Positions 46,501-53,877 of a DNA stretch of 64,000 nucleotides are shown in pieces (within the stretch, counting starts at the first letter, position 1; each line of letters opens with the position of its first letter). The stretch comes from Caldilinea sp. CFX5 (GTDB lineage: Bacteria; Chloroflexota; Anaerolineae; Caldilineales; Caldilineaceae). The notes under the pieces were generated by a model. The model saw nothing but the letters and a program-made list of their open reading frames with translations, did not search any database and was not told the DNA's origin. The translations under genes and the position numbers were made by a program. The stretch spans positions 62,001 through 126,000 of the forward strand of contig QWII01000042.1 in assembly GCA_021405325.1 (NCBI GenBank), in the 5' to 3' direction.

Positions 46501-48153
46501 GGCGACTTTGGGCGCCGCAGCTACACTATTGCCGGTTGCGCTCTGCAAGGCGGTTGCCGCTTCGTCCGGTGAAGCCGCCACGACTGCCAATCGGTGGTTA
46601 AAATGGTCGCGACCGGTGTTGGCGGTAAAACAGACATCGGCCAGATTTACCGGCGACTGTGCGGTCAGATAGTCGCTAAAGCGCGCTTGCAATGCCCGGA
46701 GCGCCGCTTCACTCTTGGCGCTGAGGGTGAGCAGATGGAGCGGGCGCGGTGTGGGTGGGTGGGTGGTTAGTTGGTTGGTTGGTTGGTTGGGCGCTTCTTC
46801 GATAATCAGGTGTGCGTTAATGCCGCTCAGGCCAAAGGAGCTAACGGCGGCCAGGCGCGGTCTTTCACCGGCGGGCCACGGCGTAAGAGCCGTTGGCACT
46901 TGCACCGGAATTTGATCCCAGGCGATGTACGGATTGGGTTGGCGCAGGTGCAGATGGGACGGGAGCGCTTCGTGTTGGAAAGCCAGAATCACCTTCATCA
47001 GCCCGACAATGCCCGCGGCTGCTTCCAGGTGGCCGACGTTGGTCTTGACCGAGCCAACCAGGAGCGGTTTAACTCGTTTTTGTCCGTAAACCTTGACCAT
47101 CGCGTTGATCTCAATCGGGTCGCCCAGGGTGGTGCCGGTGCCGTGCGCTTCAATATAATCAACGGCTTCGGGGCTAACAGCGGCGGCGGCTAGAGCTTTA
47201 CGTAATAGCTTCTCTTGCGCCGCGCCATTCGGCACCGTCAACCCGGCGCTGGGGCCATCATGGTTGACCGCCGACCCGCGGATGACCGCCAGGATTGGGT
47301 CGCCCGCTGCCACGGCATCCGCCAGCCGCTTGAGGACAACCATGCCACATCCTTCGCCGCGGCCATAACCATCACCCGCAGCATCAAAGGTTTTGCAGCG
47401 TCCATCCGGCGAGAGCGCTCGCAGCTTCGATAGCATTACATTGGCGATGGGATGGAGGATCAGGTTGACGCCACCGGCCAGCGCCAGGTCACATTCACCC
47501 ATACGTAACGCCTGACAAGCCAGGTGTACCGTCACCAGCGACGAGGAACACTCGGTCGCCACCACCATGCTCGGCCCCTGTAAGCCCAGCAGATAGGAAA
47601 GGCGACCGGCGGTAAAGCTAAAGCTGTTGCCGGTGAGCAGATAAGGGTCATATTCCTCTTCGTTGTACCATTGCGGATGGTCGCGGTTCATGTAGCCGAC
47701 GTAGACGCCCGTCTCCGTGTTGGTCAGCCGCTCCGGCGCCAGACCGGCATGTTCCAACGCTTCCCAACTCACTTCCAACAGGAGACGCTGTTGCGGGTCC
47801 ATTGTCAACGCCTCGCGCGGGGGAATGCCGAAAAATTCGGGGTCAAAGTGGTAGACGCCCTTAAGGAAGCCGCCCTGGCGCGTATACATTTTGTTCGGGG
47901 TGTCAGGGTTGGGATCATAATGGGCATCGACATTCCAGCGCTCTGCCGGAATTTCACCCACGGCATCCACCCCCTCGCGCAGCAGTTGCCAAAAAGCAGC
48001 GGGGCTATCAGCCTGGGGAAAGCGACAGCCCATACCAATCACTGCAATGGGTTCACGCCGGGCCTGCTCCATCGCCGCCAGTTTGCTCTTCAGTTCACGC
48101 AGCTCCAACAGCGCTTGCTGCATCAGCCGTTTGTTATCGGGTTGTGTTGACAT
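40564..48153 (-). CDS. Hybrid PKS-NRPS, KS-AT-ACP-C-A-PCP-TE
   Basis: A 2529-residue two-module protein. A helical N-terminus (residues 1-32) may dock to the upstream PKS. KS: 34-455, with Cys202 in ATECSSS (usual DTACSSS), His337 and His375. AT: 548-850, Ser644 in GHSVGE and HAFHSP at 744-749, which predicts malonyl-CoA. ACP: Ser1044 (GLDSL). No KR, DH or ER, so the beta-keto group stays. C: 1118-1580, HHTICDA at 1263-1269. A: 1600-2140, with TSGSTGKPKG and NGKVDR; the specificity residues read by eye are D-A-T-K-V-G-E-V-G-K, near known Asn codes. PCP: Ser2187. TE: Ser2319 in GHSLG and His2496. Release as an acyl tetramic acid is plausible. Several interdomain segments are repeat-derived. 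Ends ALVG. Confidence 0.95.
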   Translation of the reverse strand: MSTQPDNKRLMQQALLELRELKSKLAAMEQARREPIAVIGMGCRFPQADSPAAFWQLLREGVDAVGEIPAERWNVDAHYDPNPDTPNKMYTRQGGFLKGVYHFDPEFFGIPPREALTMDPQQRLLLEVSWEALEHAGLAPERLTNTETGVYVGYMNRDHPQWYNEEEYDPYLLTGNSFSFTAGRLSYLLGLQGPSMVVATECSSSLVTVHLACQALRMGECDLALAGGVNLILHPIANVMLSKLRALSPDGRCKTFDAAGDGYGRGEGCGMVVLKRLADAVAAGDPILAVIRGSAVNHDGPSAGLTVPNGAAQEKLLRKALAAAAVSPEAVDYIEAHGTGTTLGDPIEINAMVKVYGQKRVKPLLVGSVKTNVGHLEAAAGIVGLMKVILAFQHEALPSHLHLRQPNPYIAWDQIPVQVPTALTPWPAGERPRLAAVSSFGLSGINAHLIIEEAPNQPTNQLTTHPPTPRPLHLLTLSAKSEAALRALQARFSDYLTAQSPVNLADVCFTANTGRDHFNHRLAVVAASPDEAATALQSATGNSVAAAPKVAFLFTGQGSQAVNMGRELYATQPVFRQTIDRCDELLRAELGRSLLTILYPGADDDAALIHQTAYTQPALFAVEYALAALWQAWGVKPAFVMGHSVGEYVAACVAGVFSLADGLKLITARGRLMQALPTNGTMVAIMAPVTAVADALAPVAATVSIAAVNGPRNVVIAGETQAVQQVVQHFNAQGVKTTPLTVSHAFHSPLMEPMLAAFAEVARTITYAAPRIPLVSNLTGTVVREEVTAPDYWCHHVRQPVLFAAGMDTLAQRGVTAYVEIGPKPVLLGMGRQCLEAGEHAKLEWLPSLRPEQEWRQLLSTLGALHAHGVSVDWTAFYQGATHRRVALPTYPFQRKRYVGFTPSAASQRNNHSPQTPIIALLKQGDATELAQLLAGSGDFSPAQQALLPTLVNTLIQQHQAQLTAHMQQGWQNDLADNALPDNAGTVQSSQALWQLWQEASAAERLPLIATALEKEIACVLGYRGVEAPPLDRTCSLLDLGLDSLMGVELRNWVKGALNLELNMAEFLAGPNIDGLAAHLHEQLMTGQTDDKVSTVATNGFYSATNGTHQSQPAADLAVHPLSHGQQALWFIQQSAPENSAYNVGLAFRLRSAIDDDVLRQAFQHLVNRHAALRTTFAPSPATEDLVQIVHLYQAVDFVQINAPWSADELHARVAEAYAAPFDLAQGPLMRVRLFTSTGSDFGELSRAVSGPNRDHVLLITFHHTICDAWSTWTLLGELWTLYPTLKTGAPMPFPLQAMPAATYGDFARWQQAMIAGAEGERLWRYWQEQLANAQTILDLPTDYPRPAVQTYRGASHTLTIEPTMTQGLRDLARAENATLYMALLAAYQLLLHRYTGQEDILVGSAMAGRGQPQFAEVVGYFVNPVVMRGRLAGNPTFQAFLQQVRTTALAAFAHQEYPYPLLVARLQPKRDPSRSPLFQVDFTLQKLPPIAEQFKRAGQNANAGTLILEPFALAEEEGQFDLSLHIFDEGESLRAVFKYNTDLFAPATIARMAGHFATLLTGILANPQARLGELPLLTAAERQQLLYTWNNTQTDQLAFPLTQCVHEVFAQQVVRTPDAIAVVSDQVARLALTGWQGDQVYNQVATLSPLHPVTLSYDELNRRANQLAHHLRTQGVGPEVLVGVCLERTPELVVAILAVLKAGGAYVPLDPSYPPERLNFMVADAAVRVLITQQSLGDRLPINAPLLYLDEAWDLIARQPDHNPAVAVQPDNLAYVIYTSGSTGKPKGTLIEHRGLSNYLAWCVQAYNVAAGGGAPVNSSIGFDATITSFFSPLLVGGKVVLIPEHDEIEMLCRALTGDEQFSLVKITPAHLEILSHLLTTAGEAPPPINANAFVIGGEALFGHHLTFWQRHAPQTRLINEYGPTETVVGCCIYEAQEPITGPVAIGRPIANTQLYVLDQYRQPAPIGVPGELYIGGAGVARGYLNRPELTAERFIRDPFCAEPTARLYKTGDLARYRPDGKLEYLGRRDHQVKIRGYRIELGEIEAVLIQHQQVREAVVVAREVQPGDKQLVAYLLLAESVSNGAATIQAPSHPVTLSELRDHLHQTLPEYMTPSHFVILDAFPLTSNGKVDRAALPAPTLGESGERFVPPRDSVEMRLATIWKTILGLPQVGVLHNFFDLGGNSLLAVRLVAHIQQEFGKTLPLASLFQRGNVEQMAALLRQNGQALPAVHSPLAPIQTTGAKPPFFCVPGAGGYVIYLYQLARCLGADQPFYGLQAAGLDGDEAPHSTIEAMAAYYIDALRTVQPEGPYYLGGHSLGGWVAFEMAQQLQQQGQTVALVAIIDTPAPELAHFVDQSAWDDARWLVELSYRIKHLLAPTLAVSYDALQPLTAEEQLTYLQTQLAAVNLFPAEAGLEQLQRLLEIFKAHSQVRYTIPATAIATPLALFRTQTEFGPDQEASDDSHFIELANPVADSAWGWAAYGPTTVHLLPGDHLSILNEPHVHELAACVAAALIEATNCEGSALVG
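41854..41907 (-). repeat. In-frame GGTGACAGGGTGAC-type repeat in the adenylation domain of the NRPS
   Basis: GACAAGGTGACAGGGTGACT is translated in the C-terminal A subdomain as APSHPVTLSELRDHL, just before the A10 region (residues about 2083-2100 of the PKS-NRPS). The same unit recurs at 43189-43275. Confidence 0.6.
43189..43275 (-). repeat. In-frame repeat insertion in the adenylation domain
   Basis: GGTGACAGGGTG units with a partial inverted copy encode about 28 extra residues (1627-1655) between IAVVSDQ and LSYDELNRRANQ. In ordinary A domains these two segments are separated by only a few residues, so this is an insertion in the N-terminal subdomain, ahead of the A2 region. Confidence 0.75.
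44393..44451 (-). repeat. In-frame repeat-like insertion in the condensation domain
   Basis: Residues about 1235-1255 (STGSDFGELSRAVSGPNRD) interrupt the C domain just before its LLITFHHTICDA motif. The bases resemble the GAGCCTGTCGA core of the family A palindromes, with GAGCTCGCCGAAG. Confidence 0.55.
46741..46791 (-). repeat. In-frame GGTTGGTT repeat in the KS-AT linker
   Basis: GTGGGTGGGTGGTTAGTTGG and following GGTTGG units encode NQPTNQLTTHPPTP (residues about 456-469 of the PKS-NRPS), replacing part of the usual KS-AT linker. Confidence 0.75.
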
Positions 48154-48157
48154 GTGA

Positions 48158-48238
48158 CTAGTCAGTTAGGTAGTTGGTTGGTTCAGTGCTTCGGTGGTTG
48201 AGCTTGTCGAAACCACCGAAGCACTGAACCAACAAAAT
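48158..48238. repeat. Family A palindrome between the two PKS genes
   Basis: GGTTCAGTGCTTCGGTGG and its complement CCACCGAAGCACTGAACC surround TTGAGCTTGTCGAAA. The arms here share little with other copies but pair exactly. It leaves the PKS-NRPS ATG with no ribosome-binding site. Confidence 0.85.
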
Positions 48239-48241
48239 TTT

Positions 48242-51200
48242 TTATGCCGTCAATTCTTCTGCCAACAATGCCGCCAATTCGTCGTCGGAGAGGTTTTCGA
48301 GTTCAGAGAGCAGGTCGGCGACTTCGGCATCGGGGGTGGCGCTCTGGTTGGCATCGGCGGCGTCCAGGTTGTCTTCCCCGGCCAGTTTGGCGTTGATTTG
48401 TTGGGACAGATAATCGACCAGCGCTTCTACGGTGGGATAGTCGAACATGAGCGTGGGCGGGACGGGCAGTTCCAGCCCCCGTTCCAGGCGATTCTTTAGC
48501 TCCATCGCCATCAACGAATCCAGTCCCAGGTCAAAGAGGCGCTGGCGGAGGGTAATCTTTTCCGGCGTCTTAAAGCCTAGCACCTGTGCCAACTGGCTGC
48601 GTAGAAAGGTAATCAACTGCTCGTGCCGTTCCCCGGCGTTGAGAGGGATAAGCAGCGCCACCAGCGACTCTTCCTCGCTGACTAGCGCTTGGGTCAACCG
48701 GCTAAAGAAGGGCGTTTGCGCACCAGGGAAATTCTTGTAGAGCTTGGGCCAGTCAATCGGCACAACACCGACCTGGACGGAACGGTTATCACTGGCCTGG
48801 AGTAAACCGCTAAAGATCTGGATGCCCTGCTCCGAAGTCAGTGCGCCCAGCCCTAGATTCGCCAAACGTCCCAAGACGAGATCATTGGCGGCCATCCCCG
48901 CCTCGGCCCACGGCCCCCAGTTGATCGACTGTGCCGGCAGCCCTAAGCCGCGCCGGTGGTGAACCAACGCATCCATAAAGGTATTGCCCGCCGCATAGTT
49001 GCCCTGCCCCGGCGAGCCAAGCAAGGAGGCAACCGATGAGAAGCAGACAAAGAAGGCGAGCGGGCGATCCATGGTCTGGGTGTGCAACTGCCAGGCGCCG
49101 GCCACTTTAGGCGCCAACACCTTAGCAAAGCGTTCAGCATTCTGTTGGCGCAAGACCCCATCATCCAAAACACCCGCGGCATGAATGATACCGCGCAAGG
49201 GCGGACAGGTAGCATCGATTTCCGCCAACATTCTCGTAACATCTGCCGCCACAGCGACATCGGCTTGCGTAACCAACACACGCACGCCACGCCCTTCCAA
49301 TTCTTGTAGCGCCGCCGCTTTGCCCTGTGCGCCGCTGCGACCGCTCAGGACAAGATGGCGCGCACCCTGGTCAACTAAAGCGTGCGCCACTTGCAACCCC
49401 AGCGCACCCAAACCGCCGGTGATCAGGTAACTGGCCTCAGCTTCGAGAGATGGCTCTTGCCCAGTGGTCGCGAGCGGTTGCGCTGCCGTCAGGCGGGCGA
49501 CAAAGCGCGCACCCCGTCGCCAGGCAATCTGGTCTTCGTTCGTCTGTGCCTGTTCCGTTTGCCAACTGGCGCTGATTTCGGTAAATAACTGTTGCGCTGC
49601 CGCGATTGGATCGCTGGTGGGGTCGAGATCGAGACAGACGCAGCCCATATCAGGATGCTCCTGGGGAATGACACGGCCCAAGCCCCAGAGCGTTGCTTGT
49701 TGCACTTCGCGCGGACGCTGCAACCCTTCACCGGCGACAAAGCGCGCCCCTTGCGTCACCAGCCAGAGACGGGGCAAGGGCGGGCGCAAGCTTTGCAACA
49801 GATGGAGCGTACTGAGACAGCCCAGCCCCTGGTCAAGCCCAACCACCTCCGTATCCAAACTCCACAGGTGGACAACGCCCTTGATCGGCTGCCCGATTAA
49901 AGCAGTGAAGAGGGCGCCCATATCCATTGAGTTGGCCGGACGGATGCGGAAATGTTCGCCGTCAATACGGTCATAGCGTTCGCCCGGCAGCACCAAGATC
50001 GCGCGCTGGTTGCTCATGCGCAGCTTGTCGGCCAGCGTTTGGGCCACGCCCTGGCTGTCGGCGAAGATGAGCCAGTTGGCGGCAGATGGGGTGATTGGGT
50101 GATTGAGCGATTGAGCGAGTGGCTCGTTCGTTTGCTGCCATTCGACTTCATAGAGCAGGCCGGGCTGTTGGGCGTTATCAGCAGCAGCTTGCTGGGTGGG
50201 CATGGCGATGGCTTGACAGTGTAGACCTTGTAACGTCATGAGCAGTTGACCGGCGGCGTCGTAGAGATGGAGGTTGCCGGCGAGGCGGACGTCACTTTCT
50301 TCGGTTAAGTGCGCATGGCAATAGAATGTTTCCTGTGGCTGTGGCTGGCGCCGGATGGTCAACTGGTCGATTTGCACCGGAAGGAAGACACGACCCTCCG
50401 CCTGACGTGTAGTGTCGCCGGTCAGTACGCCCAGGAAGGTTTGCAGACAGTTGTCGAGCAAGACGGGGTGGATCTGGTATTCCTGTTGGGTCGCAGCCAG
50501 GCTTTCGTGCAGGCGCAATTCAGCCAGCGCTTCACCGGTCCCCTGCCAGAGTTGGGTAATGGCCTGGAAGGTTGGGCCGTAGTGGAGACCCAGTTGGCGG
50601 AATTGGGCGTAGCATTGCGCCTGTGGAGTGGGGTGTCCCAAGCGTTCCCGCAAGGGGGCCAGCGCCACCGGTGCAGACGCACCGACGGCCGCCTGCCGAT
50701 TTAATTTACTGGTGGCGTGATGAATCCAACCTGGAATCTCACCAGGGCTGCTCTGACTTTGACTGTAAATATCAACCGTGTCGCCGGCCAGAACGACCTG
50801 GAAGCGGGTGGCCGGCTCGGCTGTAGCTGATGGGGCCAGCGGCAATGCTTTGTGAAAGAGAATCTGTTCGATCTGGCCGGCGCTTTCGGCTTGCGCCGCC
50901 ACGGCCAGCGTCATCTCCATATAACCGGCGCCAGGGTAGATGATCGTATTCTGCACCCGATGATCAGCCAAATAGGCCAGTTGCTGCTGATCCAGTTCCC
51001 CTTCCCAGACGCGCACCGCCGGCGCCAGGTTAAGCTGTCCACCCAAGAGTGGATGGCTGCTGACGCCACGGGTGACGGCGCTTTGGCTATGGGCTGACCC
51101 CAGCCGATCCTGCAGCGATCCTTCGGATTCAAGCCAATAATGTTCCCGTTGCCAGGGATAGCTTGGCAAGCGGACAAAACGCCCGTCCACCACCTGCGAC

Positions 51201-53803
51201 CAAGCGACTGGATAGCCCAACGTGTAAAGCTGGCCGAGGGTTGTTAAGAGTGTTGCCCGTTCCGATTGTTCCCGACGCAGAGAAGCGAGAACCACATGCG
51301 GCGCCGGGGTGGTGCCGGTGGCTTCTTTCAAACATTCTTGCACCGAACGCACCAGCACCGGATGCGGGCTGACTTCGAGAAAATGAGTTGCGCCACTCTG
51401 GTGCAAGTGGATGATGGCGTCAGCAAAGCGCACCGGTTGGCGCACATTTTGCCACCAGTAGTCGCCGGTTAAGGTTGCGCCGTCGATCAGCTTGCCGGTC
51501 ACGGTGGAATAGAGCGGCGTGGTGGCGGCTTGCGGCTGCAAAGTTGCTAGGGAAGCGATCAACTCAGCGCGGATGGGATCCATTTGCGGGCTGTGATAGG
51601 GCACTTCCACCTGTAAGAAGCGGTTGAAAATCTTTTGGGCATCCAGGGTAGCAGCAATCGCCTTGAGCACCGCTGTGTCACCAGCCAGTGTGACCGCGGT
51701 CGGGCTGTTGATGGCGCCGATCGAAACCACGGCGCTGTAATCGGCCAGATAGGGCATGACGGCATTTTCTGACAGCCCCACTGCTAACATCGTCCCCGTT
51801 CCGGCGGTGGTCTGTTGCAGGCGGCTGCGTTGATAGATGACCAACACCGCATCGGCCAGGCTCAAAGCGCCGGCAGCATAGGCGGCGGCAATTTCGCCGA
51901 CACTATGACCGACAATCGCCGCCGGTTTGACGCCCCAGGCGCGCCACAAGGCCGTCAACCCCACTTGCACACCAAAGATCGCCGGTTGGGCTATACGGGT
52001 CTCGTTGATCTGCGAATCTGCTTCAGCGGCCAGCAACATCTCAACCAGCGACCAGCCGGCCAGTGGTTGCAATAACTGGTCTACCGCCACAATCGCCTCA
52101 CGAAAGATCGGCTCATCCTGGAAGAGTTGCCGCCCCATCGCCCACCACTGCGTTCCCATACCGGCGTAAACAAAGGCCAACTGCATCGCCTCGTCACTGC
52201 TCTGCCCGCTGACAGTCCCTGCCCCCGTTTCCTCGGCCAGGAACGCATCCAATTGCCCCACCAGCGCCGCCATCGATTCCGCCACAAACGCCGCCCGATA
52301 GGGATGCTGTCCCCGCCGCGTCGCCGCACTATAGCAAAGATCGGCCAGCGAACTGCCAGTTGTACTCACAAACGCCCGATAACTTCCCACCATCGCCCGC
52401 AACGCCTCCGGCGTCCGCGCCGACACCGGAAAGAGCAATGGTTGTACGCGCTTCCTGTCTTCTTGTCTTCCTGTCTTCTTGTCTTCTCTCCTGTCCGGCG
52501 CTTCTTCCAATACCACATTGGCATTAGCGCCACCGAAGCCAAAGGAGTTGACGCTGGCAAAGCGGCTGCCGCTCACCGGTTCCGGCCAGGGCATGAGTGT
52601 GGTCGGCACCTGTAGGTTGAGATCCGCAAAGGGAATTTGGGGGTTGGGCGTCTGGAAGTGCAGATTGGCTGGGATCTGGCGGTGATGCAAGGCCAGCGCC
52701 GTCTTGATCAAGCCGGCCACCCCGGCGGTCGCCTCCAAATGACCAATGTTGCTCTTCACGGAGCCGATCATGCAAGGCGTTGAACGTTCCTTGCCCAGCA
52801 CCTTGCCCAGCGCGTTCGTCTCAATCGGGTCGCCGACAAAGGTGCCGGTGCCGTGCGCTTCGACATATTGAATCTGTGCGGGATCGACCCCGGCCTGTTG
52901 CAATGAGGCGCGTAACGCCGCTTCCTGGGCGCGACCATTAGGCACGGTCAGCCCATTGCTGCGGCCATCCTGGTTGGTGGCGCTGCCGCGGATGACGGCA
53001 TAGATCGGGTCGCCATCGGCCAGGGCGCGGCTCAAGGGTTTCAACACCACGACGCCACAACCTTCGGCGCGGACATAGCCATTGGCGCGAGCGTCAAAGC
53101 TTTTGCAGCGGCCATCAGGCGAAAGCATGGAAGCTTTGCTGGTGGCAATTGTATTTTCCGGCTTTAAGAGCAGACTGGCGCCGCCGGCTACCGCCATTGT
53201 ACATTCGCCATTGCGCAGACTCTGACAGGCCAGATGCACCGCCACCAGCGAGGACGAACAGGCTGTATCGACCGCCATACTCGGCCCGGTAAGATCAAAG
53301 ACATAGGAGATGCGGTTGGCCGCAATGCTCATCGACGTGCCGACGCCGGTGTGATTGTTGATCAGTTGGCGGTTGTTCGGCCCCGTCAGCAGTTGCTCGA
53401 AGTCGCGCATAAAGATGCCGACAAAGACGCCGGTCGCCGAGCCGGCTAACGTTTCCGGCGCTTGCCCGCCATCTTCTAATGCTTCCCAGGTCATCTCTAA
53501 GAGGAGCCGGTGTTGCGGGTCCATCACTGCCGCTTCCCTGGGCGAGATGCCAAAGAATTGGGCGTCGAACTGGTCGATCTTGTCGATAAAGCCGCCCCAT
53601 TTGGCATAAGTGTGACCCGGTTTGCTCTGGTCGGGGTCAAAAAATTTCTGAATATTCCAGCGGTCATTGGGGATTTCGCTGATGGCGTCAACCCCATTCT
53701 GGAGCAACTGCCAGAAAGCGGCCGGCCCCTGCACCCCACCCGGCAACCGGCAGCCAATCCCAATGATGGCAATCGCGTCTGTCGATAGACTAGATACGGA
53801 CAT
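48242..53803 (-). CDS. Type I PKS, KS-AT-DH-KR-ACP
   Basis: A 1853-residue single-module PKS. KS: 10-435, DTACSSS with Cys182, His317, His355. AT: 540-880, Ser634 in GHSVGE; the HAFH/YASH position reads VPYHSP (734-739), not standard but YHS occurs in iterative PKSs. DH: about 915-1200, His948 with N in place of the usual G in H-x3-G-x4-P, and Asp1117 in LLDNCLQ. KR: 1240-1700, TGGLGALG at 1462, Lys1565, Ser1590, Tyr1603 and an LDD motif (1546-1548), which predicts B-type hydroxyls and, after dehydration, trans double bonds. ACP: Ser1763. No ER or loading module. One such module could make a polyene by iteration. The acidic C-terminal tail (LSDDELAALLAEEL) looks like a docking segment. An AAGGAG site precedes the ATG. 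Confidence 0.95.
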   Translation of the reverse strand: MSVSSLSTDAIAIIGIGCRLPGGVQGPAAFWQLLQNGVDAISEIPNDRWNIQKFFDPDQSKPGHTYAKWGGFIDKIDQFDAQFFGISPREAAVMDPQHRLLLEMTWEALEDGGQAPETLAGSATGVFVGIFMRDFEQLLTGPNNRQLINNHTGVGTSMSIAANRISYVFDLTGPSMAVDTACSSSLVAVHLACQSLRNGECTMAVAGGASLLLKPENTIATSKASMLSPDGRCKSFDARANGYVRAEGCGVVVLKPLSRALADGDPIYAVIRGSATNQDGRSNGLTVPNGRAQEAALRASLQQAGVDPAQIQYVEAHGTGTFVGDPIETNALGKVLGKERSTPCMIGSVKSNIGHLEATAGVAGLIKTALALHHRQIPANLHFQTPNPQIPFADLNLQVPTTLMPWPEPVSGSRFASVNSFGFGGANANVVLEEAPDRREDKKTGRQEDRKRVQPLLFPVSARTPEALRAMVGSYRAFVSTTGSSLADLCYSAATRRGQHPYRAAFVAESMAALVGQLDAFLAEETGAGTVSGQSSDEAMQLAFVYAGMGTQWWAMGRQLFQDEPIFREAIVAVDQLLQPLAGWSLVEMLLAAEADSQINETRIAQPAIFGVQVGLTALWRAWGVKPAAIVGHSVGEIAAAYAAGALSLADAVLVIYQRSRLQQTTAGTGTMLAVGLSENAVMPYLADYSAVVSIGAINSPTAVTLAGDTAVLKAIAATLDAQKIFNRFLQVEVPYHSPQMDPIRAELIASLATLQPQAATTPLYSTVTGKLIDGATLTGDYWWQNVRQPVRFADAIIHLHQSGATHFLEVSPHPVLVRSVQECLKEATGTTPAPHVVLASLRREQSERATLLTTLGQLYTLGYPVAWSQVVDGRFVRLPSYPWQREHYWLESEGSLQDRLGSAHSQSAVTRGVSSHPLLGGQLNLAPAVRVWEGELDQQQLAYLADHRVQNTIIYPGAGYMEMTLAVAAQAESAGQIEQILFHKALPLAPSATAEPATRFQVVLAGDTVDIYSQSQSSPGEIPGWIHHATSKLNRQAAVGASAPVALAPLRERLGHPTPQAQCYAQFRQLGLHYGPTFQAITQLWQGTGEALAELRLHESLAATQQEYQIHPVLLDNCLQTFLGVLTGDTTRQAEGRVFLPVQIDQLTIRRQPQPQETFYCHAHLTEESDVRLAGNLHLYDAAGQLLMTLQGLHCQAIAMPTQQAAADNAQQPGLLYEVEWQQTNEPLAQSLNHPITPSAANWLIFADSQGVAQTLADKLRMSNQRAILVLPGERYDRIDGEHFRIRPANSMDMGALFTALIGQPIKGVVHLWSLDTEVVGLDQGLGCLSTLHLLQSLRPPLPRLWLVTQGARFVAGEGLQRPREVQQATLWGLGRVIPQEHPDMGCVCLDLDPTSDPIAAAQQLFTEISASWQTEQAQTNEDQIAWRRGARFVARLTAAQPLATTGQEPSLEAEASYLITGGLGALGLQVAHALVDQGARHLVLSGRSGAQGKAAALQELEGRGVRVLVTQADVAVAADVTRMLAEIDATCPPLRGIIHAAGVLDDGVLRQQNAERFAKVLAPKVAGAWQLHTQTMDRPLAFFVCFSSVASLLGSPGQGNYAAGNTFMDALVHHRRGLGLPAQSINWGPWAEAGMAANDLVLGRLANLGLGALTSEQGIQIFSGLLQASDNRSVQVGVVPIDWPKLYKNFPGAQTPFFSRLTQALVSEEESLVALLIPLNAGERHEQLITFLRSQLAQVLGFKTPEKITLRQRLFDLGLDSLMAMELKNRLERGLELPVPPTLMFDYPTVEALVDYLSQQINAKLAGEDNLDAADANQSATPDAEVADLLSELENLSDDELAALLAEELTA
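50084..50134 (-). repeat. In-frame GTGATTGGGTGATT-type repeat in the DH-KR linker
   Basis: GGGGTGATTGGGTGATTGAG and following bases encode NEPLAQSLNHPITP (residues about 1226-1239 of the PKS), a flexible place. The unit is that of 8908-9004 and 16707-16783. Confidence 0.7.
52445..52497 (-). repeat. In-frame GAAGACAGG repeat in the KS-AT linker
   Basis: Repeated CTTCCTGTCTTCTTGTC (minus strand GACAAGAAGACAGGAAG) encodes a highly charged RREDKKTGRQEDRKR (residues about 438-452 of the PKS). It replaces part of the usual linker; the unit is related to the GACAGGAGAC family. Confidence 0.75.
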
Positions 53804-53814
53804 ACAATCTCCTT

Positions 53815-53877
53815 ATTTGTTGGTTAGTTGGTTGGTTGGTTGAGCTTGTCGAAACCAACCAACCAACTAACCAATTC
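53815..53877. repeat. Family A palindrome
   Basis: TTGGTTAGTTGGTTGGTTGG and the inverted AACCAACCAACTAACC flank GAGCTTGTCGAA. It lies between the PKS ATG and the upstream halogenase stop (53876). Confidence 0.85.
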
